Origin: Leeia aquatica
GTDB taxonomy: Bacteria; Pseudomonadota; Gammaproteobacteria; Burkholderiales; Leeiaceae
Assembly: GCF_012641365.1 (NCBI RefSeq)
Contig: NZ_JABAIM010000001.1
Location: forward strand, 558,001 to 622,000
Direction of reading: 5' to 3'
DNA length: 64,000 bases
Shown here piece after piece: positions 41,354 to 49,990 of the stretch. Position 1 is the first letter of the stretch. Each line of letters starts with the position of its first letter. The notes under the pieces were generated by a model. That model saw only the letters and a program-made list of their open reading frames with translations, searched no databases and was not told the DNA's origin. The position numbers were made by a program, and so were the translations under genes.

Positions 41354-41602
41354 ATGGGATACGCCCTCTACCTCATCCTGTTGACGCTACTGTTTGCCGC
41401 ATGGGTGTGGCTCGTGCCAGCGCTCAGCCAAGCGCCTCATCCTACCCTTCGGGAAAAGGCCTTGTCCTGGCCCATCTTGCTGCTATTCCATCAGCGCGAG
41501 CCGAAATATCACTTGCGGGAGCGCATCGGGCTGGCGCTGCTCTATCTACTGATGGCGCTGGCGCCCATGCTCAGCAGAGTGCTGGACAACAGTGCTGCTT
41601 GA
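41354..41602 (+). CDS. Small two-helix membrane protein, unknown
   Basis: An 82-residue protein with two hydrophobic segments (about 2-20 and 63-77) and a basic linker (LREKALSW, HQREPKYHLRERIG). The ATG at 41354 is embedded in a direct repeat (ATGGGATACGC at 41340 and 41354). It precedes a Sel1-repeat gene by 10 bases, so the two are probably co-transcribed. No family recognised. Confidence 0.55.
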   Translation: MGYALYLILLTLLFAAWVWLVPALSQAPHPTLREKALSWPILLLFHQREPKYHLRERIGLALLYLLMALAPMLSRVLDNSAA

Positions 41603-41612
41603 CAGACCAGAC

Positions 41613-42143
41613 ATGAATCTCAGCGCAGACGCTCCACTCTCACTGGCCGAATCCATCTTCTGTGCAGCGGATACAGCGGAGGAGCATGGTGATTTTACTT
41701 TGGCCGCCTCACTCTTTTTACAGGCCGCATTAATGGGCGATGGTGCCGCCATGTCCCGCCTTGCCATTCTGTACGAATCAGGTCAGGGTGTATCGTGGGA
41801 TGTGGAAGCTTCGGTGGCATGGGATCGGCGCGCCATTGATGCCGGTTATGCCGCCTCCCGCTTCAATCTGGGCATCACCTGCCGTCGCAGCGGGCAGATT
41901 CGGCAAGCCCGCTACTGGTTTGAACGGGCCCTGGAGCATGGTGATAACGATGCCGCGCTGGAACTGGCCAAGCTGTACGCGGTCAGTGGCAGGGAGCGGG
42001 ATACCGTTCGCGGCTACTTGCAGCAAGTACTCAACAGCGAGGATGTGTTCCCGTCTTCGAAAGAAGAGGCTGCGGAAATGCTGGCAGTACTGGACCAAGC
42101 CTCTGCCAAAGCAGGCCCTTACCAAACAGGTGCACAACCTTGA
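41613..42143 (+). CDS. Sel1-like repeat protein
   Basis: A 176-residue helical-repeat protein. Two to three Sel1-type units are seen: ALMGDGAAMSRLAILYESGQGV, IDAGYAASRFNLGITCRRSGQ and LEHGDNDAALELAKLYAVSG, each with the A-x3-L-x3-Y/C spacing. It has no signal peptide. Sel1 proteins are scaffolds for protein contacts; the partner is unknown but the flanking small membrane genes are candidates. ATG 41613 is chosen; an in-frame GTG at 41592 is possible. Confidence 0.75.
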   Translation: MNLSADAPLSLAESIFCAADTAEEHGDFTLAASLFLQAALMGDGAAMSRLAILYESGQGVSWDVEASVAWDRRAIDAGYAASRFNLGITCRRSGQIRQARYWFERALEHGDNDAALELAKLYAVSGRERDTVRGYLQQVLNSEDVFPSSKEEAAEMLAVLDQASAKAGPYQTGAQP

Positions 42144-42442
42144 CCACCCCACTAGACACACCCAGCCGCAAACAATCATCACACGCAGCGCCATTCTGGC
42201 AGTGGATACTGGTCTTGCTCGCAGGCAGCACGGTCATGGTGCTGGTGGTGTTCCTTGCCCCTGCATCGAGCAGCCTATGGCCACTGTTTTCGATCTCGGT
42301 CGGCTGCGCCGCCATCTTGTCTCATGGCACACCCTCCCTCATCGGACGAATTTTGACGGCAATGGCAGTCTTTGCGCTTGCCATCTTCACCTGCGGGCTG
42401 ACTGGCGTCATGACCGCTTGCGGGATGGGTCACTGCTTATAG
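42140..42442 (+). CDS. Small hydrophobic membrane protein, TTG start overlapping the Sel1 gene
   Basis: A 100-residue protein with three hydrophobic segments (about 20-42, 46-62 and 70-92), no family recognised. The TTG at 42140 overlaps the TGA of the Sel1 gene (TTGA), implying translational coupling. Evidence is the overlap, hydrophobicity and coding-like composition; the start codon is uncertain. Confidence 0.5.
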   Translation: MTTPLDTPSRKQSSHAAPFWQWILVLLAGSTVMVLVVFLAPASSSLWPLFSISVGCAAILSHGTPSLIGRILTAMAVFALAIFTCGLTGVMTACGMGHCL

Positions 42443-42475
42443 CTGGCCCGACAGGCACAACATCAGCCCTACCGC

Positions 42476-43561
42476 CTAAGCTTCCCCCACATCAGGCCCC
42501 CAGCGGCTGATGTCCCCCTCCCCTGCCAAGGCAGCCACTTCACGGCGGGCAGACTGGAAATCGAGGTCGTGAACAAGGTCATCCCACTGCAGGGGATTGG
42601 GTTCGCCGTGCAGGCGGGCGAGGCGGCTGAGGGACACCGGGCTAATCTGCCAGTCCAGCCGCTGCAACAGACGCTCGGCCTCTTCCGGGCGGTTGGTGGC
42701 CAGTACCAGATCACAGCCCGCCTCGAACGCGGCCTTGGCACGCTCCTCGATGGTGTTGCCTGCGAAAGCGGCACCGGCCATGTCCAGTGCGTCGCTGATG
42801 ATGGCACCCTGAAAGCCAAGCTGGCCGCGCAGGATGTCCTGCAGCCAGCGCGGCGAGAAGCCGGCGGGCCGCTCGTCTACCTTGGCGTAGATCACGTGCG
42901 CAGGCATCACCGCCGCGAGCCCGTGCTCGATCAAGCGGCGGAAGGGTTGCAGGTCGGCACCGTGAATTTCCGAGAGCGGGCGGTCATCCACCGGCAGGGC
43001 GTGGTGGGAGTCCAGCACCACATGACCGTGACCGGGGAAGTGTTTGCCGCAAGCGTTCATGCCAGCCTGCCGCATGCCCTGCATCAGGTATTGCCCCAGC
43101 TCGCTCACCGCATGCGGGTGGGCATGGAAGGCGCGGTTGCCGATGACGGTGGACACCCCATAGTCGAGGTCCAGCACCGGGGCAAAGCTGAAGTCCACCC
43201 CGCTGGCGCGCAGCTCCGCCGCCAGCACCCAGCCGGTGCGCGCTGCCAGCGCACGCGCGGCTGCGCGGTCGTCATTCCACAGCTTGCCCAGCTCGGCCAT
43301 CGGCGGCAGTCGGGTAAAGCCATCGCGAAAGCGTTGTACCCGGCCGCCTTCGTGGTCCACCGCGATGATCAGCCGTGGGCTGCGTAGCTGGTGAATCTCA
43401 CGGGTCAGTGCACACAGTTGCGCCACCGAACGGAAATTGCGGCTGAACAGGATGACACCGCCCACCTGCGGGTGCAGCAGGCGCTGCCGCTCAGCATCGG
43501 TCAACTCGGTACCGGCGAGGTCGACACACACCGGTCCCAGGGGCAGATTGACTGTGGTCAT
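42476..43561 (-). CDS. nagZ: Beta-N-acetylhexosaminidase (cell-wall recycling)
   Basis: A 361-residue cytoplasmic glycoside hydrolase of family 3 that removes GlcNAc from anhydro-muropeptides. The acid/base motif KHFPGHG (K173, H174) and the nucleophile Asp D257 in IISDALDM are present, as are IAVDHEGGRVQRF and APVLDLD. It is 10 bases downstream of acpS, the end of the lepA-rnc-era series. Confidence 0.95.
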   Translation of the reverse strand: MTTVNLPLGPVCVDLAGTELTDAERQRLLHPQVGGVILFSRNFRSVAQLCALTREIHQLRSPRLIIAVDHEGGRVQRFRDGFTRLPPMAELGKLWNDDRAAARALAARTGWVLAAELRASGVDFSFAPVLDLDYGVSTVIGNRAFHAHPHAVSELGQYLMQGMRQAGMNACGKHFPGHGHVVLDSHHALPVDDRPLSEIHGADLQPFRRLIEHGLAAVMPAHVIYAKVDERPAGFSPRWLQDILRGQLGFQGAIISDALDMAGAAFAGNTIEERAKAAFEAGCDLVLATNRPEEAERLLQRLDWQISPVSLSRLARLHGEPNPLQWDDLVHDLDFQSARREVAALAGEGDISRWGPDVGEA

Positions 43562-43571
43562 GGCTCGTTTC

Positions 43572-43952
43572 CTATCCGATTTCCAGAATCACGGTGGCAA
43601 CCGTGTAGTCGGCCTCATCGCTGAGGCTCACATGCGTTCGGCTTATCCCGCGCTCCGCCAGCCAGGCGGCAACCGCCTCATCCCAGCACAGCAGCGGTCG
43701 CCCCAGCGCGTCGTGGCTGAGCCACAGCGCTTGCAGGGTAATCGGCGCACGCACGCCGGTGCCCGCCGCCTTGCCAAACGCCTCTTTCACCGCCCAGCGC
43801 TTGGCCAGCAGGCGGGCCGGGTGGGCGGCCTGAGCAAAGGACTCGCGCTCAGCCGGGGCCAGTATTTGCTCGACAAAACGCTCTCCATGCCGCTCCAGCC
43901 CTTGCTGGAAGCGACTCACCCGCGCGAGGTCGGTCCCCAGTCCATAAATCAT
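43572..43952 (-). CDS. acpS: Holo-[acyl-carrier-protein] synthase
   Basis: A 126-residue enzyme that transfers phosphopantetheine from CoA to acyl carrier protein. It has the metal Asp in IYGLGTDLARVSRF and the Glu in RWAVKEAFGKAAGTG, the two family signatures. Its ATG overlaps the recO stop as ATGA. In many proteobacteria pdxJ sits between recO and acpS; here it is absent. Confidence 0.95.
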   Translation of the reverse strand: MIYGLGTDLARVSRFQQGLERHGERFVEQILAPAERESFAQAAHPARLLAKRWAVKEAFGKAAGTGVRAPITLQALWLSHDALGRPLLCWDEAVAAWLAERGISRTHVSLSDEADYTVATVILEIG

Positions 43953-44695
43953 GCGTCCCTCCCGTTGGCGGGCTCGTCCAGCTGCCGCAACAGGCGGAAC
44001 AGCTCGCGGGTGGCCAGCGGCCGCTCTGGCAGCAAGCTGGCCAACAGTCGCCGCATCAAGGCCAGTGCTTGCTGGCGGGTCTCAGCCCGCTCATAGTGGC
44101 CGTCGTGCAGGTCGAGCAGGGTTTGGCCATCCAGCGGGATGTCATCACGCTGGCGCTCACGCGCCGGGTACAGCCCATGTTGCAGCCGATAAGCATAGCG
44201 CTGCCCGGCCTCAACCGGCAGCCCTTCCACCGTGTGGCTAAGCAAGAGGCCGTACCCCAGCTCACTCAGCAGCGCCTGCTCGAACTGGCGCAGCACCGGT
44301 GCTTGCTCCAGGCCGTGGCTGAGCGCATGCAGCGCGTGCTGGTAATGATCAAACAGCTCGCCGCTGGCGTCTTCCTTGGGCAGCAAGGCCAGCAGCAGTT
44401 CATTGAGATAGTAGGCACAGATCAGGGCATGACCTGCCGGAAAGCGTACCCCGCCGACCCACTCGGCCTTGTGCAGGGTTTTCAGCTCGTGTTTGCCATA
44501 CCAGGACAGCAGCAGCGGCTGAAACGGCAGCAGCACCCCGCGCAAGGCAGAGCCGGGGCGGCGTGCGCCGCGGGCGACGATGCTGAGCCGCCCATGCTCG
44601 CGGCTGAACACTTCCAGAATCAGGCTGGTTTCCCGCCACGGGTAGTGGTGCAGTACAAAGCCTTCGGTCAGATCGACTCGCTGGGATTGCGCCAC
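43949..44695 (-). CDS. recO: DNA repair protein RecO
   Basis: A 248-residue recombination mediator that helps RecA load on gapped DNA. The N-terminal OB fold begins GFVLHHYPWRETSLILEVFSREHGR and contains ARGARRPGS; the helical C-terminal domain carries FEQALLSELGYGL. No zinc-binding Cys set is seen, as usual in proteobacterial RecO. It follows era by 9 bases. Confidence 0.93.
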   Translation of the reverse strand: MAQSQRVDLTEGFVLHHYPWRETSLILEVFSREHGRLSIVARGARRPGSALRGVLLPFQPLLLSWYGKHELKTLHKAEWVGGVRFPAGHALICAYYLNELLLALLPKEDASGELFDHYQHALHALSHGLEQAPVLRQFEQALLSELGYGLLLSHTVEGLPVEAGQRYAYRLQHGLYPARERQRDDIPLDGQTLLDLHDGHYERAETRQQALALMRRLLASLLPERPLATRELFRLLRQLDEPANGRDA

Positions 44696-44704
44696 GGCCT
44701 GCGC

Positions 44705-45613
44705 TTACTCGAAGCCGAACTCGCGCAGCAGGCGGGTATCATCAGCCCAACCGCTCTTGACCTTGACCCACAGCTGCAGGAACACCTTGCCGTCGAACAG
44801 CTTTTCCATGTCGATGCGCGCCTCGGTGCCGATGCGCTTGAGCTTTTCGCCGCCCTTGCCGATCAGGATGGCTTTCTGGCCGGGCTTATCCACCATGATG
44901 GCGGCGTGGATGCGGCGCATGCTGCCATCCAGCTCGAACTGCTCGATGAACACGTTCATGGCATACGGCAGTTCGTCGCCCAGCAGGCGGAACAGCTTTT
45001 CCCGCACGATCTCAGCGGCAAGGAAGCGTTCACTGCGGTCCGTGATCTGGTCTTCCTCGTACATCGGCTCGCCCTGCGGCAGCAGCGGGCGCACGGCATC
45101 AAGCAACACGTCCACCTTGTGGCCATGCTGGGCGATCACCGGTACCAGCGCGGCAAAATTGAACTTGCCGGACATCTCTTGCAGGAAGGCGAGCAGGGTT
45201 TCCTTGTCGTCCTTGAGGTAATCCACCTTGTTGACCACCAGGATCACCGGACGGTTGGTCGGCAGGCGCTTGAGCACATCGGCATCCGCCTGCGAGAAGC
45301 GCCCGGCCTCAATCACGAACAGCACCACGTCCACGTCCGCCAGCGTACCGCTGACGCTGCGGTTCATCGCGCTGTTCATCGCGCTCTTGTATTTGGTCTG
45401 CCAGCCGGGGGTATCGACGAACACCATCTGGTGGCTGGCATCGGTATAGATGCCGGTCACACGGTGGCGGGTAGTCTGTGCCTTACGTGAGGTAATGCTG
45501 ATCTTCTGCCCGATCAGGTGATTGAGCAGGGTGGACTTGCCAACATTGGGCCGACCCACGATGGCCACCAGGCCACAGTGAAAGTCCGAAGGGGGCGGAA
45601 ACGCTTCTGTCAT
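44705..45613 (-). CDS. era: GTPase Era
   Basis: A 302-residue GTPase that binds 16S rRNA and aids 30S maturation. G motifs: [24 protein letters not shown]; the C-terminal KH domain contains [15 protein letters not shown]. Its ATG overlaps the rnc stop as ATGA, the standard rnc-era coupling. Confidence 0.97.
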   Translation of the reverse strand: MTEAFPPPSDFHCGLVAIVGRPNVGKSTLLNHLIGQKISITSRKAQTTRHRVTGIYTDASHQMVFVDTPGWQTKYKSAMNSAMNRSVSGTLADVDVVLFVIEAGRFSQADADVLKRLPTNRPVILVVNKVDYLKDDKETLLAFLQEMSGKFNFAALVPVIAQHGHKVDVLLDAVRPLLPQGEPMYEEDQITDRSERFLAAEIVREKLFRLLGDELPYAMNVFIEQFELDGSMRRIHAAIMVDKPGQKAILIGKGGEKLKRIGTEARIDMEKLFDGKVFLQLWVKVKSGWADDTRLLREFGFE

Positions 45614-46311
45614 GATGCTTTCTTGTTTGCCTGCCGTTGCTGCGCCTGTTGCAGCGCGGCCTTGGCAGCCTCCTGCTCGGCGAGCCTGCGACTGTTGCCA
45701 CTGCCTGGCACCGTGATGCCGAGCACAGCGATTTCACATTCCACCGCAAAGGACTGCGCGTGGCTGGCCCCTTGCGCTTGCAATACCCGGTAGACCGGCA
45801 GCGGCAGCCGCTGTCCTTGCAGCCATTCCTGCAGCAAGGTCTTGGGGTCTTTACCCAGCGTCTGCGGGTTGAGCGACACCAGCACCGGCTGGTACAGCCG
45901 GGCAATCCAGGCCAGCGCCGGCGCCAGCCCACCATCCAGATAGACGGCACCGAACAAGGCTTCCAGCGCATCAGCCAGAATTGACGGGCGCTCCCGCCCA
46001 CCACTCTTGACCTCACCCTCGCCCAGCCGCAACACCTGTCCCAGCTTGAGGCCGATCGCCAGCTCGGCCAGCGCCTGCTGGTTGACCAGATTGGAGCGCA
46101 CCCGCGACAGTTCTCCCTCGGAGAGCTGCGGGAAGCGCTCGTACAGCAGGTTGGACAGCGCGAGCGACAGCACACTGTCGCCCAGAAACTCCAGCCGCTC
46201 ATTATGTGGCGTGCCAAAGCTGCGATGCGTCAATGCCTGTTGCAGCAATGACGCATCGGCAAAATCATGACCGATACGCGCTTGCAGCGCCCGGTCTTCC
46301 TGCCGCCTCAA
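45610..46311 (-). CDS. rnc: Ribonuclease III
   Basis: A 233-residue double-strand-specific RNase that processes rRNA and regulates mRNAs. The catalytic signature is [16 protein letters not shown] and the second acidic site is [16 protein letters not shown]; the dsRNA-binding domain lies at about 155-225 ([16 protein letters not shown]). The TTG start at 46311 overlaps the stop of the upstream DUF4845 gene (TTGA) and gives the family N-terminus. Confidence 0.96.
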   Translation of the reverse strand: MRRQEDRALQARIGHDFADASLLQQALTHRSFGTPHNERLEFLGDSVLSLALSNLLYERFPQLSEGELSRVRSNLVNQQALAELAIGLKLGQVLRLGEGEVKSGGRERPSILADALEALFGAVYLDGGLAPALAWIARLYQPVLVSLNPQTLGKDPKTLLQEWLQGQRLPLPVYRVLQAQGASHAQSFAVECEIAVLGITVPGSGNSRRLAEQEAAKAALQQAQQRQANKKAS

Positions 46312-46691
46312 GGCAGCTTACCACCACCACCCGCGCCAGCGGAGGTATCAAAATCCAGCACCAGGCTGACATTGCCGAACAGCTCAATCTTGGCCTCATA
46401 CTTGGCCCGGACGGTAACATTGTCACCCGAACCCTGGATTTCCAGACCTTCGCCCTTGATGGAATGGATATCTGTCACATCCGCAGTCTTGTTGAACGCG
46501 GCACGCATCTCAGCCGGTGTTCCCCCCTCGTGCGACACCTTCTTCAGCGCGTTCTTCACCGCCTGATATTCCGAGATGGCCGGAATGGTCTTGGCAATAA
46601 TGAGCAAGAAAAAGCCCAGCACCACCGCCACGATGATCAGCCCCATGATGGACAATCCGTGTTCGGCCTTGCGCGGTTTCAGTTGCAGCAT
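46308..46691 (-). CDS. DUF4845 pilin-like single-pass membrane protein
   Basis: A 127-residue protein with a short basic N-terminus followed by one helix (LSIMGLIIVAVVLGFFLLIIAKTI, about residues 14-37) and a periplasmic beta-type domain. DUF4845 genes between lepB and rnc are typical for beta- and gamma-proteobacteria; function unknown. GAGGAG stands 8 bases before ATG 46691. It overlaps rnc by 4 bases. Confidence 0.88.
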   Translation of the reverse strand: MLQLKPRKAEHGLSIMGLIIVAVVLGFFLLIIAKTIPAISEYQAVKNALKKVSHEGGTPAEMRAAFNKTADVTDIHSIKGEGLEIQGSGDNVTVRAKYEAKIELFGNVSLVLDFDTSAGAGGGGKLP

Positions 46692-46866
46692 GCAGCGTCT
46701 CCTCAATCAATGCGTTTGCCCATATGGGCTGGCGGTATGCCTGTTTGCCAAGCCCCGCTTCCCTTACCGGTGTGGACGGGAGGAAAGCTTCGTTATCATA
46801 GCGGCATTACCCCTGATCGGATAGTTAAACACTATGCCATGAGGCAGCCAGCCCATGGGGATGCGC

Positions 46867-47835
46867 TTACTGGATGGAAGTACCGATACGGCTGAACGCG
46901 CCGATGTTCATCCAGATCAGGGTGGCTTTGCCGACGATGTTCTCGTCCGGCACGAAGCCCCAGTAGCGGCCATCCGAGCTGTCGTCGCGGTTGTCACCCA
47001 TCATGAAGTAATGGCCTGCGGGCACCTTGCAGGTAAAGCCACTGTCATCATACTGGCAGTTATCGCGGTAGGGGAAATTCAGCACCTGATCCTGGTTCAC
47101 GGGAGGGGCTTGCTCGACCGTCTGCACCAGATAGCTGCGGGTTGCGGTTGTTTCCTTGAAACGTTGCACCGGAATCAGATTGGCGGAGTTGTCGCGCACA
47201 TAGCTGCCTTCTGCGAGAGCAACCTGTGTTACCGACTTGCCATTCACCGTCAGCTGCTTGTTACGGTATGTCACGGTATCACCCGGCAAGCCGACCACCC
47301 GCTTGATGAAATCCGTCTTGGGGTCCACCGGATAGCGAAACACCATCACATCACCGCGTTGCGGCTTGCCCGTCTCGATCAATACGGTGTTAAGCACCGG
47401 CACACGGATGCCGTAGCTGAAGCGGTTGACCAGAATGAAGTCACCCGGTTCCAGCCCGGGCCGCATGGAGCTCGACGGTATGGTAAAGGGCTCAAACAGG
47501 AAGGAGCGTACCAGAAACACCACGGCAATCACCGGGAACAGGCCCGCGAACAGCTCCACCTCATCCGATTGGCGCTCGCCTTGCTTGCGACGGCGCGCCA
47601 GATACCATTTGTCCACCGCCCAGACCACACCGGACACCAGCACGAACAGCAACATGGCCAGCGACAAGGTGGTGTACACCGCAATCAGGCCAAATACGCC
47701 GATGATCAGCGCCATATGGGCAAACTGTACCGTGGCGTGTGCTTCACCCTTGTCATTGCGCGGCAGGTTGCGGCCCATCGCCAGCATCACGGCCCCGATG
47801 ATGGCGGCGCCGGTCCAGGTTGCAATCCAGTTCAT
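46867..47835 (-). CDS. lepB: Signal peptidase I
   Basis: A 322-residue inner-membrane enzyme that removes signal peptides. The catalytic Ser is S123 in IPSSSMRP and the general base is K178 in DFIKRVVGLPGD; the GDNRDDSSDGRYWGFV box is present. The protein has about 80 residues with extra hydrophobic helices (4-22, 40-73) before the usual membrane anchor at 95-112, as in several beta-proteobacteria. It follows lepA by 21 bases. Confidence 0.96.
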   Translation of the reverse strand: MNWIATWTGAAIIGAVMLAMGRNLPRNDKGEAHATVQFAHMALIIGVFGLIAVYTTLSLAMLLFVLVSGVVWAVDKWYLARRRKQGERQSDEVELFAGLFPVIAVVFLVRSFLFEPFTIPSSSMRPGLEPGDFILVNRFSYGIRVPVLNTVLIETGKPQRGDVMVFRYPVDPKTDFIKRVVGLPGDTVTYRNKQLTVNGKSVTQVALAEGSYVRDNSANLIPVQRFKETTATRSYLVQTVEQAPPVNQDQVLNFPYRDNCQYDDSGFTCKVPAGHYFMMGDNRDDSSDGRYWGFVPDENIVGKATLIWMNIGAFSRIGTSIQ

Positions 47836-47856
47836 GCTTGTCCTTGTGTGTACGGC

Positions 47857-49650
47857 TTACTTGTCGCTGACTTGCAGGATGGCGAGGAAGGCCTCTTGCG
47901 GAATCTCCACATTACCCACCTGCTTCATCCGCTTCTTGCCAGCCTTCTGCTTCTCCAGCAACTTCTTCTTGCGGGTGATATCGCCGCCATAACACTTGGC
48001 CAGCACGTCCTTGCGCATGGCTTTCACGTTCTCGCGGGCAATGATGTTGGCACCAATCGCGGCCTGCACTGCCACGTCGTACATCTGGCGCGGGATCAGC
48101 TCACGCATCTTGCTGACCAGTTCGCGGCCACGGTATACGCTGTTGGCCCGGTGCACGATGAGGGACAAAGCATCCACTTTGTCGCCATTCACCAGCACGT
48201 CGAGTTTGACCAGATCAGCAGGCTGGAATTCCTTGAAGTCATAATCCAGCGAGGCGTAGCCACGGCTGACCGACTTCAGCTTGTCAAAGAAATCCATCAC
48301 CACTTCGTTCATCGGCAGGTCGTAAGACAGCATGACCTGACGGCCCATATACTGCATATTGCGCTGCACGCCGCGCTTGTTGTTGCACAGGGTCATCACC
48401 GAGCCGAGGTAATCCGGCGGCACCAGAATGTGGGCGGTAATGATCGGCTCGCGGATTTCTTCGATCTTGGAGAGGTCCGGCAGCTTGGAGGGGTTTTCCA
48501 CTTCCAGCTCGGTGCCATCTTTCATCAGCACGTGATACACCACGGTCGGCGCGGTGGTGATCAGGTCCATGTCGAACTCGCGCTCGAGCCGCTCCTGCAC
48601 GATCTCCATGTGCAGCAGGCCAAGGAAACCGCAGCGGAAGCCAAAGCCCAGCGCTTGCGACACTTCCGGCTCGAAATGCAGGCTGGCGTCGTTCAGCTGC
48701 AGTTTTTCCAGCGAATCACGCAGGTTCTCGTAGTCATGGCTTTCCACCGGATACAGACCGGCAAACACCTGCGACTTGATTTCCTTGAAGCCTGGTAGCG
48801 GCTCGGTCGCGGCCTTATTGGCGATGGTGATGGTATCGCCCACCTTGGCGCTCTTCAGCTCCTTGATGCCGGCGATCACAAACCCCACCTCACCGGCACG
48901 CAGCGCATCGCGCTGCAGCGACTTCGGCGTGAACACCCCGACCTGTTCGCACAAGTACTGGGTCTTGCTGCTCATCAGCAGAATTTTGTCTTTCGGCTTC
49001 AGCTCGCCATCCACCACCCGCACCAGCATGACCACGCCGACGTAGTTGTCGAACCAGCTGTCGATGATCAGCGCCTTGAGCGGCGCGGTCGGGTCACCGG
49101 TCGGTGCCGGGATATTGGCGACCACCGATTCGAGGATGTCCTCAATGCCGATGCCACTCTTGGCGGAGGCGCGCACCGCATCCGTCGCATCAATGCCGAT
49201 GATGTCTTCGATCTCTTCGCACACCCGCTCCGGCTCGGCAGCAGGCAGGTCGATCTTGTTGAGCACCGGCAGCACTTCCACACCCTGTTCGATGGCGGTG
49301 TAGCAGTTGGCTACCGTCTGCGCTTCCACCCCTTGCGAAGCGTCCACCACCAGCAGCGCGCCCTCGCAAGCGGCCAGCGAGCGGCTCACCTCGTAGGAAA
49401 AGTCCACGTGCCCCGGGGTGTCAATCAGGTTCAGGTTGTAGACCTGGCCATCGCGTGCCTTGTACTGCAGCGCGGCGGTCTGCGCCTTGATGGTAATGCC
49501 CCGCTCCTTCTCGATGTCCATCGAGTCGAGCACCTGGGCAGACATTTCGCGGGCGTCCAGTCCGCCACAGAACTGGATGAAGCGGTCGGCCAGCGTGGAT
49601 TTGCCGTGGTCGATGTGGGCGATGATCGAGAAATTGCGTATGTGTTTCAT
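47857..49650 (-). CDS. lepA: Elongation factor 4 (back-translocating GTPase)
   Basis: A 597-residue ribosomal GTPase. Motifs: [30 protein letters not shown]; the LepA-specific C-terminal domain carries [34 protein letters not shown], quoted here only by its core [16 protein letters not shown]. The ATG at 49650 ([14 protein letters not shown]) is the family start; an upstream in-frame start at 49695 is not needed. Confidence 0.97.
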   Translation of the reverse strand: MKHIRNFSIIAHIDHGKSTLADRFIQFCGGLDAREMSAQVLDSMDIEKERGITIKAQTAALQYKARDGQVYNLNLIDTPGHVDFSYEVSRSLAACEGALLVVDASQGVEAQTVANCYTAIEQGVEVLPVLNKIDLPAAEPERVCEEIEDIIGIDATDAVRASAKSGIGIEDILESVVANIPAPTGDPTAPLKALIIDSWFDNYVGVVMLVRVVDGELKPKDKILLMSSKTQYLCEQVGVFTPKSLQRDALRAGEVGFVIAGIKELKSAKVGDTITIANKAATEPLPGFKEIKSQVFAGLYPVESHDYENLRDSLEKLQLNDASLHFEPEVSQALGFGFRCGFLGLLHMEIVQERLEREFDMDLITTAPTVVYHVLMKDGTELEVENPSKLPDLSKIEEIREPIITAHILVPPDYLGSVMTLCNNKRGVQRNMQYMGRQVMLSYDLPMNEVVMDFFDKLKSVSRGYASLDYDFKEFQPADLVKLDVLVNGDKVDALSLIVHRANSVYRGRELVSKMRELIPRQMYDVAVQAAIGANIIARENVKAMRKDVLAKCYGGDITRKKKLLEKQKAGKKRMKQVGNVEIPQEAFLAILQVSDK

Positions 49651-49691
49651 GCAGCTTGTGGTTCCAGCAGGCCGTGCGGCAGGCGCAGTCG

Positions 49692-49722
49692 GCAATAAGA
49701 AGGGGCACTACACGAGTGCCCC
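49692..49722 (-). terminator. Terminator between the glutaredoxin gene and lepA
   Basis: GGGGCACT (minus 49722-49715) pairs with AGTGCCCC (49709-49702) around a 5-nt loop, followed by TTCTTATT. It would end the rpoE-rseA-rseB-mucD-glutaredoxin transcript before lepA. Confidence 0.7.
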
Positions 49723-49741
49723 GTCACCTTAACCCTAGATT

Positions 49742-49990
49742 TTACCCAATTTCCGCCAGATACGCATCCAGTCTTGCACGGTTGAGGTGGTAATGACACA
49801 ACTCGTACTCACCCGCCATCAGCACCGGAATCAGCTGGCCGTAGCGGGCCTCGGTGTCATCATCATCCTCAATGTCCACCACCTGCAGCAGCAAGCGCCC
49901 CCGGTAGTCCTGCTGCAGTGCAGCCAGCATGTCCTGGCACAGGTGGCAGTATTCGCGAATGTAGAGTGTCAGCGTCGGTAAGGCGCTCAC
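49742..49990 (-). CDS. Glutaredoxin-family protein (CxxC)
   Basis: An 82-residue thioredoxin-fold protein with the redox site CHLC near residue 15 and the cis-Pro in LIPVLMAG. Short DUF836-type glutaredoxins downstream of mucD are common in beta-proteobacteria. The GTG at 49990 overlaps the mucD stop (GTGA). Being in the sigma-E operon it may serve redox repair during envelope stress, which is inference. Confidence 0.85.
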   Translation of the reverse strand: MSALPTLTLYIREYCHLCQDMLAALQQDYRGRLLLQVVDIEDDDDTEARYGQLIPVLMAGEYELCHYHLNRARLDAYLAEIG

